From Apoderus coryli (lineage: Eukaryota > Arthropoda > Insecta > Coleoptera > Attelabidae), in assembly GCA_911728435.2 (NCBI GenBank), contig OU452209.1, forward strand, positions 16,040,869 through 16,104,868: 64,000 bases of DNA, given 5' to 3'. Below the pieces are notes generated by a model. The model was not told the DNA's origin. It saw only the letters and a list, made by a program, of their open reading frames with translations, and did not search any database. Below, one piece after another: positions 37,301 through 47,200 of the stretch. Position numbers and translations under genes: made by a program. Numbering within the stretch: position 1 is the stretch's first letter; every line of letters begins with the position of its first letter.

Positions 37301-38330
37301 ATTAAAGCATCTGAGTATCTAATGGAGGCTGCTCATAGCTTTAGGATTTATTTGAAAACGTATTTGCAAGGTGTGAAAACGAAGAACAATCCCAATCCAC
37401 CGCCAGTAGAAAAACCAAACGTGATTACAATTTGGGTAGCGAAATCGTTCCCGCAATGGCAGAAATGTATTTTGACGGTGTTAAAGGAACATTTCGAGGT
37501 AATTATCATGACAATGAAGAAGTATCGCGCTCATTTCTATTAATCCCCTGCAGAAAAATGGAAACCTGCCCGACAACAAGGCCCTGTCAGTTGAATTCGG
37601 TAAAAAAGACGAACTGAAGAAGTACATGAAACGAGTAATGCCTTTTGTGCAAGCGACTCGTGAAAAAGTCCAACAATTTGGTGTTAAGGCGCTGGCATTA
37701 ACTCTAGAGTTTGATGAAGCGGAAGTTCTAAGCAACAACAGCACCTATCTGGCGAATACTTTAGATGTACGAACATAATTATTATTATTAGATGAACTGG
37801 AAAAGTGCCAATCCTAATGAGTATATTTTAGGTTGAGGAAGTTGTAGTGAAGTTTACGGATGACCCGGATGCAAACGAGAAAATGAAGGAGTGTTGTCCT
37901 GGTTCACCGTTTGTGTTGTTCTCAACTAAACCCGGAGTTAAAGTTTTGTTTGTGAATCCAGTGCCATGTTCAGGGTTGCTTTCGCACAGTGTTGTAATAC
38001 GCGATGGGGATACGTATCGCAAAATAGCGCAACAATTAGTGAGATTAGGAAGAATCAACAAAAGTAAGATTTTCACTTAAATATGATCATTTTTCCTTAC
38101 TCAATTTTGTCTTTCTTTCAGAACCTGATAGTGTCGAATTGTGGCATTTCCAAGATCCAGTTAAAGGTGAAGTTATGTTGCCACCTTTTAACGAACCAAC
38201 TAAAGATAAAGTTCAAATATCTTTGAATGCAACTTTTAAAGTTGATGTGCAGCAGCTGAAAGTTTTTGTTGTGGTCGATAGGCAAAAAGACGTGGAAGTA
38301 GGAAGACAATTGACTTACCTAGTCAGATAG
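31309..38330 (+). CDS. LARS1: Cytosolic leucine--tRNA ligase
   Basis: Thirteen exons: 31309-31311 (ATG only), 31366-31947, 32006-32250, 32322-32723, 32779-33129, 33192-33435, 36281-36557, 36615-36861, 36913-37186, 37244-37498, 37554-37766, 37832-38063 and 38122-38330. They join in frame to 1177 residues; human LARS1 has 1176. It charges tRNA-Leu in the cytosol within the multi-synthetase complex and senses leucine for TORC1 in animals. The HIGH-type motif is in [16 protein letters not shown], the KMSKS loop in [15 protein letters not shown], and the CP1 editing domain carries [14 protein letters not shown]. The C-terminal extension typical of eukaryotic enzymes is present. Every splice site is canonical. 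Intron 6 (33436-36280) is inflated by a minisatellite; the others are 48-71 bases. Both catalytic and editing sites look intact. Confidence 0.97.
33533..36110 (+). repeat. 21-bp palindromic minisatellite in LARS1 intron 6
   Basis: More than 100 copies of a palindromic word, CAAACGTTTG or the variant CAAAAGTTTG, joined by T-rich spacers such as ACTTTTTTTCA. Regular spacing is 21 bases (for example 33601, 33622, 33643), with shorter units where TTTTTATCAAACG occurs. Larger blocks are also duplicated: the segment starting near 33752 recurs near 34529, an offset of 777 bases or 37 units. Open frames across it are an artefact of a period divisible by three. The intron's own splice sites (33436 donor, 36280 acceptor) are untouched. 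Confidence 0.95.
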
Positions 38331-38336
38331 TTGATT

Positions 38337-38342
38337 AATAAA
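38337..38342 (+). terminator. LARS1 poly(A) signal
   Basis: AATAAA lies seven bases after the LARS1 stop codon, and a second AATAAA occurs near 38371. The 3' UTR would be very short. Confidence 0.7.
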
Positions 38343-38476
38343 CGTTTTGTATTAAAAAAACTACATTTTAATAAAGGACATTATTATCCCATCCTTAAAG
38401 AAGTTATTTATTGTCCACCTGTTCGGTTAAAGGTTTGTCAAAATACGTAGAAAATACGCAAATAACATTTAAAACT

Positions 38477-38482
38477 TTTATT
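38477..38482 (-). terminator. mRpL49 poly(A) signal
   Basis: TTTATT on the plus strand is AATAAA on the minus strand, about 28 bases past the mRpL49 stop. Another lies at about 38407. The two convergent genes therefore end within roughly 100-150 bases of each other. Confidence 0.65.
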
Positions 38483-38509
38483 GCCTATATTCACTCATCA
38501 CAACACTTT

Positions 38510-39088
38510 TTAAAAGTTGTTTTTCTGTAACCAATACTTGATAGCATTTACATAATCACCACTTATCCGAATAATCTTCTGGAACTCATCAACTTGTGAC
38601 CTAATAGGTCTCAACGATTCATTCTTCAAAAACTTCAATAGATCTTTTTCCAACAGCCAGATGTCCCCATGGATTTTACGTATATATGTTTGTCTGTTAA
38701 TACCGCGCTGTTTTATAACTAAATATACCGGTATCATATGGTTTTTGGTGCGTTCTATGTAGTATGGTCGATTTGCTAAGTTCTCTCCTTGTGGTTTCCA
38801 TCCCGAAGTGTAAGAATCTTTTTTTAAAGGTTTTGGTACAACGGAAATGGGTAGAGTGTCTTCAACATATTTCCATTCGGTTGGATTGTTTGATATTTCG
38901 TATTTTACTTGTGGAATTGTAATGTCTTCAAGGAACGGAGAGGATTTGTAACAGAACGATCGTGTTAGAAGCTGAAATTGTATATTATAAGAGAGATAAT
39001 TGGATTATGATTATTTTGTACTTACTTCTGGTTTTATTAAACGTAAATTGTTCAATTTAGTTAAAATATTGAACGTGAAAATCGACAT
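38510..39088 (-). CDS. mRpL49: Mitochondrial large ribosomal subunit protein mL49
   Basis: Two exons, 39088-39026 and 38971-38510, joined in phase across a 54-bp intron, give 174 residues (human MRPL49 has 166). The N-terminus MSIFTFNILTKLNNLRLIK is basic, hydroxylated and lacks acidic residues, as in a mitochondrial targeting peptide. The core matches the mL49 pattern: WKYVEDTLPISVVPKP, SYTSGWKPQGENL, RPYYIERTKNHMIPVYL and YIRKIHGDIWLLEKDLLKFL. The protein is part of the mitoribosome 39S subunit. It is tail-to-tail with LARS1 (179 bases between stops). Copies of its exon 1 and upstream region lie further upstream. Confidence 0.93.
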
Positions 39089-39340
39089 TATTTGTTGTTC
39101 CTTTGATAAACATAACCTAAACAATTTCTTAATGACAAGTGACAAGCGCTATACTAAAACCATTGAAGATTTTCATATATCTGGATCACCATACTGCATT
39201 GACATTAGAGGACTACAATTTTATTAATTTGTTCCAACTAGTTGTATAATTAATAAAACCTGCTCCTCGTCTTTATGGATTACTTCAGAAAATAGTTGTA
39301 TAATTGTTTTGTTAAAAGAGTCTCTTAAAAAGTCGTCCCC
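39089..39340. other. mRpL49 promoter region
   Basis: Immediate upstream region of mRpL49, read on the minus strand. It contains a 5' block (about 39089-39320) that recurs as a degenerate copy at 40397-40600. No TATA box is apparent. Confidence 0.5.
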
Positions 39341-39414
39341 TAAGAGAGATAATTGGATTATGATCATTCTAAACTTACTTCTGGTTTTATTAGACGTAAA
39401 TTGTTCAATTTAAG
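39341..39414 (-). repeat. Duplicated mRpL49 exon 1 end and intron
   Basis: These 74 bases repeat 38986-39060 with about five changes. They include the exon 1 coding end (minus strand ...RLIKPE), the GTAAGT donor and most of the 54-bp intron. The copy lacks the start codon part, so it is a broken duplicate. Confidence 0.85.
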
Positions 39415-39578
39415 GGTTATTCTTTCGTACTGAACTAAGTGAACAATCTGAAAATTGTCAGTTCATTCACGATTGTGCGTATTCTTTCGACATCTGTCAC
39501 TTCTATCAAACTGATTAAAATTCCTACCCCCCTTACCGCTTACTGATCAACCTCTAGGTACCGGTTAGTTCGTTCAGT

Positions 39579-39609
39579 CATTGTCTTTAAAAGGTTTATA
39601 AAGACAATG
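39579..39609. repeat. Small perfect hairpin
   Basis: CATTGTCTTTA at 39579-39589 pairs perfectly with TAAAGACAATG at 39599-39609 around a nine-base loop. No associated gene was recognised. It lies in the scrambled region upstream of mRpL49. Confidence 0.7.
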
Positions 39610-39800
39610 GTTCAGTTAACAGTTAACCTCTAAAAGTATTGAATATACAGAGATACCTAATTGGAATATGATTTGGAATCAAACCAATAAATTGTAAAAG
39701 TTTAAAACATGGATAATAATATCATGGAGGAAATAATTTTCCAGTTTTCAGAGCAGATTTGGTTGTTTTCACAAGTTTTCGAGGTTAAGTGAAAGACATT

Positions 39801-39912
39801 CACAAAAATATTGTACGTGAAAATCATTGAGGTATAAGGAGACGCTATAATCCTTATTTTACATTGTACAGAAACGGGTGCATTGGGTGGGGCGTAAGCG
39901 CATACCAATATG
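39801..39912. promoter_or_regulatory. Region with CGCATACCAATATGGCG motif
   Basis: CGCATACCAATATGGCG occurs at about 39898 and again at 40323-40339. The AATATGGCGG core resembles the YY1/Pho site (AAnATGGCGGC) found in promoters of housekeeping and mitochondrial-protein genes. The same region repeats GGAGACGCTATAA (39838) in inverted orientation near 40370 and carries a short match to mRpL49 exon 1 (39801-39827). Regulatory activity is inferred only. Confidence 0.35.
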
Positions 39913-40396
39913 GCGGATTCTCCAGAGCCGGACTAACTATTTTTGTTGACATTTTTGTTTTTTAATTTGCAGCTTGGGTTAATACTTTAGTTTGAAATGT
40001 TAAGCAGTGTACAAAATACTTAAATATAGGTAATTATTGATATTTGATACCTAAATACACGAATAAAAGACGTTAGTATTTTATAAATTATATATTAATA
40101 CCCCTACAAATAAACCCTAAATACGTCCATGTACAATGTTTACAATATTTGGTACATACCTATGAAACGTTATTCCTGATATTTTCTTGTCGATTTCACT
40201 TCTACTACTGCAACTTACGCACAGCACAGGACACCATTATAGTATATTGTCAAATAACCGTCCAAAAAACTTGTAAAATACTCGTAAATAACACTATCAA
40301 CTTGAAAGTACGACAAATGACAGAGGTCGCATACCAATATGGCGTACCTGCACCCGCTTTTGACCACGTTATAGCGTCTCCCTCCACTTCAATTAT

Positions 40397-40600
40397 GAAA
40401 AACGACCTTATTTGTTGTTTCTTCGATAAACATAACCTAAACCATTTTTTATCTTCTTCTTGTTGACAAGCGCTATACTAAAACCATTGAAGATTTTCAT
40501 ATATGTGGATCATCCTACTGCTTTGACATTATAGGACTACAATTTGAAAAATTTATTCCAACAAGTTGTATAATTGTTTTTTTAAACGAGTCTCAAAAAA
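40397..40600 (-). repeat. Duplicated mRpL49 upstream region
   Basis: A diverged copy of 39079-39320, recognisable from shared blocks such as GATAAACATAACCTAAAC and ACAAGCGCTATACTAAAACC. At the place matching the mRpL49 start codon the original CAT (plus strand) reads CCT, so the copy has no start. It is a non-coding duplicate. Confidence 0.85.
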
Positions 40601-41221
40601 GTAGGTTAGGAACCGCTATTTAGGGTGTCAATTAGCATGTTGAGTAAGCAAGGAAGTGGAAGATTGAATAAGATAAGAAAGATAAAAATTGAATAAGATC
40701 ATCCCCCATTTGACATTCGTATAACCGTGGTACTTTAATGTCATTGTTAAGCAAAAAGGTGATTCATTGTGTAAGGATAAGTTATCTTGAAATTTTGAGA
40801 TATGGACCAAGATTTAGCCAAATGATTTTAAAATTTTTTTCTATTTATAAATATTAAAACATCACACAGATTTGTACAAAATTTACAAGCTATTGTCACT
40901 TATAATTAAAACAATAAACTATAAATTAAACAGTCCCAAAAATAAATTACTAAGTTAAATTCAATATTCATCCTGGTTCTCAACCATAGTCTTATCAGGT
41001 GCGATTTAAAATGCTTCAGTAACGAAAGACGACGTGCATTTAATTCATGTTTGCGTTCACCAGGTTGCAAGAGCACTTCTAAAATAATTACAGAGATATC
41101 ATAGTCCCTTCGAGCTAGCTCGAAGGGACTATGATATCATTCACTAGTGAAATCTTGTTAGTTTCTTGCTTTAACACTTTCACTGATTCAACTACAACTG
41201 TTCAATGCATGCACTTCGTAG
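40601..41221. other. DTL 3' flank
   Basis: No gene seen. Contains probable DTL 3' UTR (minus strand) with the palindrome at 41095-41138. No unambiguous poly(A) signal was assigned. Confidence 0.5.
41095..41138. repeat. 44-bp perfect palindrome in DTL 3' region
   Basis: GATATCATAGTCCCTTCGAG and its exact complement meet with no spacer (centre GAGCTAGCTC): 22-bp arms with no mismatch. It lies about 84 bases past the DTL stop codon, so in the transcript it would be a 3' UTR hairpin. Confidence 0.95.
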
Positions 41222-44200
41222 CTATTGTCCTAAAGGCGGTGTCGGATACCGCATCAAGCTGCAATTATGTTGTTTACCAGAACACAAGTTCTGTTCACAT
41301 TTACTTGTACCGTTAGTGATTTTAAAAAACCGTAACAGCGAAGTATTACTAGTCTTTTTACTACTTTTGGGTGTTAAGTCTAACCGCAAGGATTTTGGTG
41401 ATGACGGACCAGATGTTCTTTCAATCATTTCCTGTCTGAGATTTCGTTCAATACGCATTTTCGTTAACCAGTCTTGACTACGACGCTTTGGCGGTGAGTA
41501 GTTTAAGTGTGGAGCGGTCCCATCGATATTGTAGTTCGGTAGGTTAATTGTAGGAGATTTCGGCTCATCATTATCGTCTTCCAATTTCATACGTTTAATA
41601 CTAGGATTCAAAGAACATTCCTCTAAAGCATTTATTTCTAACATTCGTTTCTGTCCACCGAATAAACATTTCGGGGTGAAACTCGTTCTACGTTTCGTCG
41701 TTTCTATCATGTAAAATTCATCATCAGCCTTACGTTTATTTCGAGTCGAACATCTATCACAGATTACTGTATCACTTCTAAGTGTAATATTATCACACTT
41801 CACACACTGTTTAATCATTTTCTTCTTATCAAAATCTTCATAGCAATTTTCAACGCTAATATTTGAGTTAAACATTCTACGTTTTCTATTAAAAATACTT
41901 GGATCTAGTGGTACTATTTCCGCTTTGCCGTTACCCTTAATTTCCCAATCCTCCGGCAATTCTTCAGTGCCGATTGACCAAATTCTGTGAGTCATATCAT
42001 CGGAGCATGTGATGAGGGAGTCGTTTTTGCCACACCAGGCTACACAAGTCACCTGAAATTAGTTATAATGTTATAAGTACGAGGCACGTTTTTTTAGTTT
42101 TAGTTTTGCGATTCCGCCACCGCAGCGCTACGGTCGGCGTTCCGCGCATGCGCGCTGGTTACCTACATCTCTTGTCTATGCACTGACGCCATTACAGTCT
42201 GATTCCTCATTGTATACGTTGTTTACTGAGTGTTTAAGATGCCTCCGACAATCGTGAGTCCCGCCGATTGTGAAGTACGGGCTGTTATACGATTTCTTAG
42301 TGCTAAAGGCGTAAAACCGATCGATATTCATCGTGAAATCTGTGAAGTTTACGGACAAAACATTATGAGTGATGGAATGGTAAGGAAATGGGTGAGAGCA
42401 TTTAAAGATGGCCGCACAAATGTGCATGATGAAGAACGGAGTGGGCGTCCTTCGGTCGTTAATGAAGATTTGGTGCAGAAAGTGGAGGAAAAGGTGAGAG
42501 AAAACAGACGCGTTACAAATTTCATCAATGTGCGACTGCTTTCCTCAATATTCTCGTAGTGTTTTGTATCGCATTGTGACCGAGAACTTGAATTACCGGA
42601 AATTGTGTTCACGTTGGGTTCCAAAAATGTTGACGGATTTGCACAAAACCCAACGTTTAGGCAGTGCATTGACTTTCCTTGAGCGGTACCACAATGAAGA
42701 AGATTTTTTAGACCAAATTGTTACTGGTGACGAAACATGGGTGGCCTACGTCACACCAGAATCGATACAACAATCCATGGAATGGCAACATTCATCATCA
42801 CCCAAAAGAGTGAAGTTTAAGCAAACAATTTCTGCCTGGAAAATCATGTGCAGTTTTTTGGGACAGAAAAGGAGTATTGCTAGTGGAGTTTCTGCCTCGT
42901 AATGAGACAATCAATGCAGCGTCTTATTGTGAGACATTGAACAATCTGCGTCGTGCAATCCAGAACAAAAGACGTGGCAAGTTGAGTAAGGGTATAGTTT
43001 TGTTGCATGACAATGCCCGTCCACATGTGGCTAATCGGACCAAATATCTCATCAAATCTTTTAAATGGGAAACTCTAGATCATCCTCCATACAGCCCTAA
43101 TCTGGCGCCCAGCGACTACCATTTGTTCCTGCACTTGAAGAAACACCTGGGTGGTCAGCGTCTTCAAGACGATAACGAAGTCAAAACATTTGTGATACAG
43201 TGGTTAACAAGTCAGGCGGCAGAATTTTATGAGGAGGGTATTCAAAAACTGGTGCCACGTTATGACAAGTGCCTTAATATTCACGGCTTTCATGTAAAAA
43301 TAAAATTATTGCGATATCTTTGCACGTCTTTTTTAATTCCAAAACGGTACTTACTTAAAAAACATGCCTCGTACTTAGATAATTGACGAAAGGAAGCGCG
43401 AAGACTCTGATGCTATTAATGCTGCCCTTGCGGCAATAGAAGGAGTAAACACGAACGTTTTAAAAACTTATAGATTAGGGCAATACGCACCTCATAAAGC
43501 ACGGCCAATTAAAGTCATCCTCAGCTCAGAAAACGATGCAAGAACATTACTCAGAACTGGAAATAGCGCCAACTCGCACATTAAATTTAGGGAGGATCAA
43601 ACTAAATTGCAGCGGGAACGCTATAGAATTCTGAAAGAAGAATTGATAAGGCTGAAGAATGAGGGCGAGGAAAATAAGGCCATTCGATACATACGGGGTG
43701 AACCTAAGATAGTTGATCTAAAGAATTTTCCATCTCGTCCACAGAGTCAACGCAACAATTGAATACTAAAAACATAAGTAATTCACTGTCTGTCTACTAC
43801 CAGAATGTTAGGGGGCTTCGAACGAAGACCCAGCAACTTTACCTATCGAGCTTGAATGGTGAATATGATATAATCGCATTGACAGAGACTTTCTTGCGCA
43901 GCGATGTTAGTGATAACGACTTGCTATCGCTTGACTACGCGATCTTTCGTAAGGATCGTAAATTCGGGCATGTTACAAAGCAGGATGGCGGTGGTGTTCT
44001 CTTAGCCATTAAGAATTCTATAAACTCAGAAGTGATAGATGTTAGTAACTTGGATACCGCATTTCCGCAGATAGATCTGTTGGGGTGTAAATGTTTTTTT
44101 GATAGATGTGTCGTAATTTTTTTTGTTGTATATATACCTCCATATATAAATGCTGATACCTTTGAAGCATTTTTAGAATGTATTGAACAGATGAATTGTT

Positions 44201-47200
44201 TGTATAATTGTAATTTTATGTTTCTAGGTGACTTCAATGTTCCTAATTTTGTAAATTTGTTGGATAACGATATTAGGTCGTTAGCAGTAAGAAGTTTTAT
44301 TAATGTTTTAGGCGCAACTCAATATAATAAGGTCTTGAATGGTGGTAACAGATTGTTGGATTTAATTGTAGCGACTTTTTCCTGTCATGTAGTTAGAGAC
44401 AATATACCTTTGGTGCCGGAAGATTTGCATCATCCAGCTTTGCTTGTTAATGTAAATGCACTGTTTCAAAGAACTAATACCTTTAGTACTAATTTGAGTA
44501 AAAAGAGCTGGAATTTCAAAAAAGCTGATTACCAAGGGCTTTATGGCGCGCTCGTTGGGTTTGATTGGTCATGTCTGGCAGATGTTCGTTGTGTTGATCT
44601 TGCACTGAGCATGTTTTATGAGAATTTGCACGGTCTGTTCGAGTTGTATGTTCCAATAGTCAAAACGTTTCGACATAGCTATCCACGTTGGTACACTTCA
44701 AGCATTGTTAGAAATGTCAAACGGAAAAATTATTATCACAAGAAGTTTAAAAGTACAAATATGGAATATTATTATGAAAGATTTAGCGAGATTAGACGTG
44801 TTTTAAAGAATCAAATTGCGGAGGCTTACAAGTCATATGTCCGACTGTGTGAAGATAACATAAATACGGATCCTAAAATGTTTTGGTCATATATTAACGC
44901 AAACAATCGTGACTCGCGGATACCTGGTGTAATGAACGATGGCAATCTGACTATTGATGACCCTCAACAAATTGTTGAGGCATTTGCCAGCTATTTTGAG
45001 AGCGTTTTTGTCGGATCGGAGGACAATTGTGCTGCGAGATCTGACTTGGTGGCAGATCGCGACTATCTCTTATATAACATTTCTGAGGAGGAGATTTGTT
45101 GGGCTGCCCGAAAATTGAAAAATAAGTATACTTCCGGTCCGGATGAAATACCCTCTTTTTTTGTAAAGGATACAATAACTGTCCTTTCCACTCCCCTATC
45201 TAAAATTTTTAATTTGATTTGCAGGACTTGTATTTTTCCACAGGATTGGAAGGTTGCGAAGGTGTGTCCGATTTTTAAGAGCGATGACAGGGCTTGTATT
45301 TGTAATTATAGACCTATATCCATATTATCTAATTTCTCAAAGCTGTTTGAAATTATTTTATATCAGAGGATTTATAGAGTGACAAAGCCTAATTTATCAA
45401 TAAATCAACACGGTTTTATCGGTGGCAGGTCTACGCTTACTGATCTGTCTGTGTTTACACAATTTACTTCAGAAACTGTTGATGGAGGAGGGCAGGTCGA
45501 TGTGATTTACACGGACTTTGCCAAAGCATTTGACAGAATAAATCACGTGGTTCTGTTGAACAAGCTTACTGTATTCGGGCTTGGAGCTGGATCTGTTTCG
45601 CTAATCCGTTCATATATTACTAATAGATCCCAATATGTTCTCCATAATGGATATAAATCATCAAGATACCATATGTCATCTGGTGTTCCGCAAGGGTCGA
45701 ATCTGGGCCCATTATTGTTTTTAATTTTTATAAATGACTTAGCCGGACTACTGAATTGTCAGAGAATGCTCTTTGCGGACGATATGAAAATATTTAATTC
45801 CGTTAATAATCTTGACGATTGTAATCGTTTGCAGCGTGATATGGATTTGGTTCAATGCTGGTGTGAGGAAAACAAACTGAACTTGAACTCTTCCAAGTGT
45901 AAAGTTATGTCATATACGAGAAAAAAATCAGCCATTCATTTCGATTATACGATTGGTGAGACGATTTTAAATCGTCCTGAGTCCATTAAGGATCTTGGTG
46001 TGACCTTTGATAAGCTTCTTTCATTCGATATACATATAAATAACATAATTCTGAGTGCATCTAGGTCTTATGGCTACATTGTGAGAAATTCCAGATCTTT
46101 TGAGAATATGGATACAATAAAAACCTTATACTATGCATATGTCAGGTCAAAGCTGGAATACTGCTCTTTAATATGGTTTCCATATTATAACTGTTACAAT
46201 ATTTCTGTTGAGAGAGTTCAGCGTAAGTTCTTAAAATACTTATGTTTCAAAACTGATGGATCATATCCAGAAAGAGGAATAGAGTATGGCATCTTGTTAA
46301 CAAGATGTCAAATACAAAGTTTAGAATTAAGACGAAAAATTCATGCAGTAAAATTCCTTTTTAATATATTGCATAGTAAGATTGATTGCGCTGAACTCTT
46401 GCAAAAGTTGTATTTTCTGGTACCAAGGCAAAATTCGAGATCTTCTAATTTATTTTATAACGACCGACCTAGGACCAATTTGTTGATGAAGTCGCCTGTC
46501 TACACAATGTGTCGGACATATAACTTTGTAAGCGATGAGAGTGATATTTTTTTTGATCACTTAAGTACTGTTTTGGGTGTTTTGAATGAACATTTAGGTT
46601 GAATGTATGGTGTTTCTTTCTTTCTGTTTCGGTTTATTTGTATTGTTATTATTAATATTAAGTAATTTTGTAAGATTGCTCTGTAAATGGATTTTCTGTT
46701 GAGCAATAAAGCAATTATTATTATTATTATTATTATTAATTTCCCAAAAAATCTCTCAAAAGAGGATAAAAACACAATCTTCGAACAATAAACTGCAATT
46801 AGTTAAGTTGCTTACCTCGGCATTATGTCCAGTCAGTTTGACAATCGGTTTTGACATTTCCGTGTTCCAAATATAAGCCATATCGTCACTGCTTCCACTG
46901 ACCAAATATTTACCGTCTTTACACAAGGATGCTTTGATATAGAACGTGTTATTCTTGTGCCCACTATACCTCATTATCGGTTCTGGATTGTAGCTGGATA
47001 TGTTGTAACAATATATCGTACTGTCTAAACAATTTGCGAATAATTTCGTGCATGTTTCATCAATTACCAGACTACTGAAACCGGTTTTCGATGTATTACC
47101 CGTATACGGCATAACCGTTTTTGGCAATGCTTCCTTATTTCTACTAAACACATAATTCTTTCTCACATCCCACACCTTAATCATACCATCACCGGCCCCA

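Larger units (their letters stand above)
43378..46737 (+). mobile_element. Jockey-like LINE D, 5'-truncated, ORF2 open
   Basis: Starts right at the mariner's right-hand TA and ends in an (ATT)n tail at about 46710-46737. It contains the end of ORF1, all of ORF2 and a 3' UTR with GCTCTGTAAATGGATTT and GAGCAATAAAG, closely matching the 3' UTR of LINE C. It is inserted in the DTL intron in antisense orientation. The open ORF2 makes this the youngest LINE in the window. Confidence 0.92.

Noticed and set aside
39702..39908. 68-codon minus-strand frame upstream of mRpL49
   Set aside because: No similarity or splice context; it overlaps duplicated promoter-like sequence.
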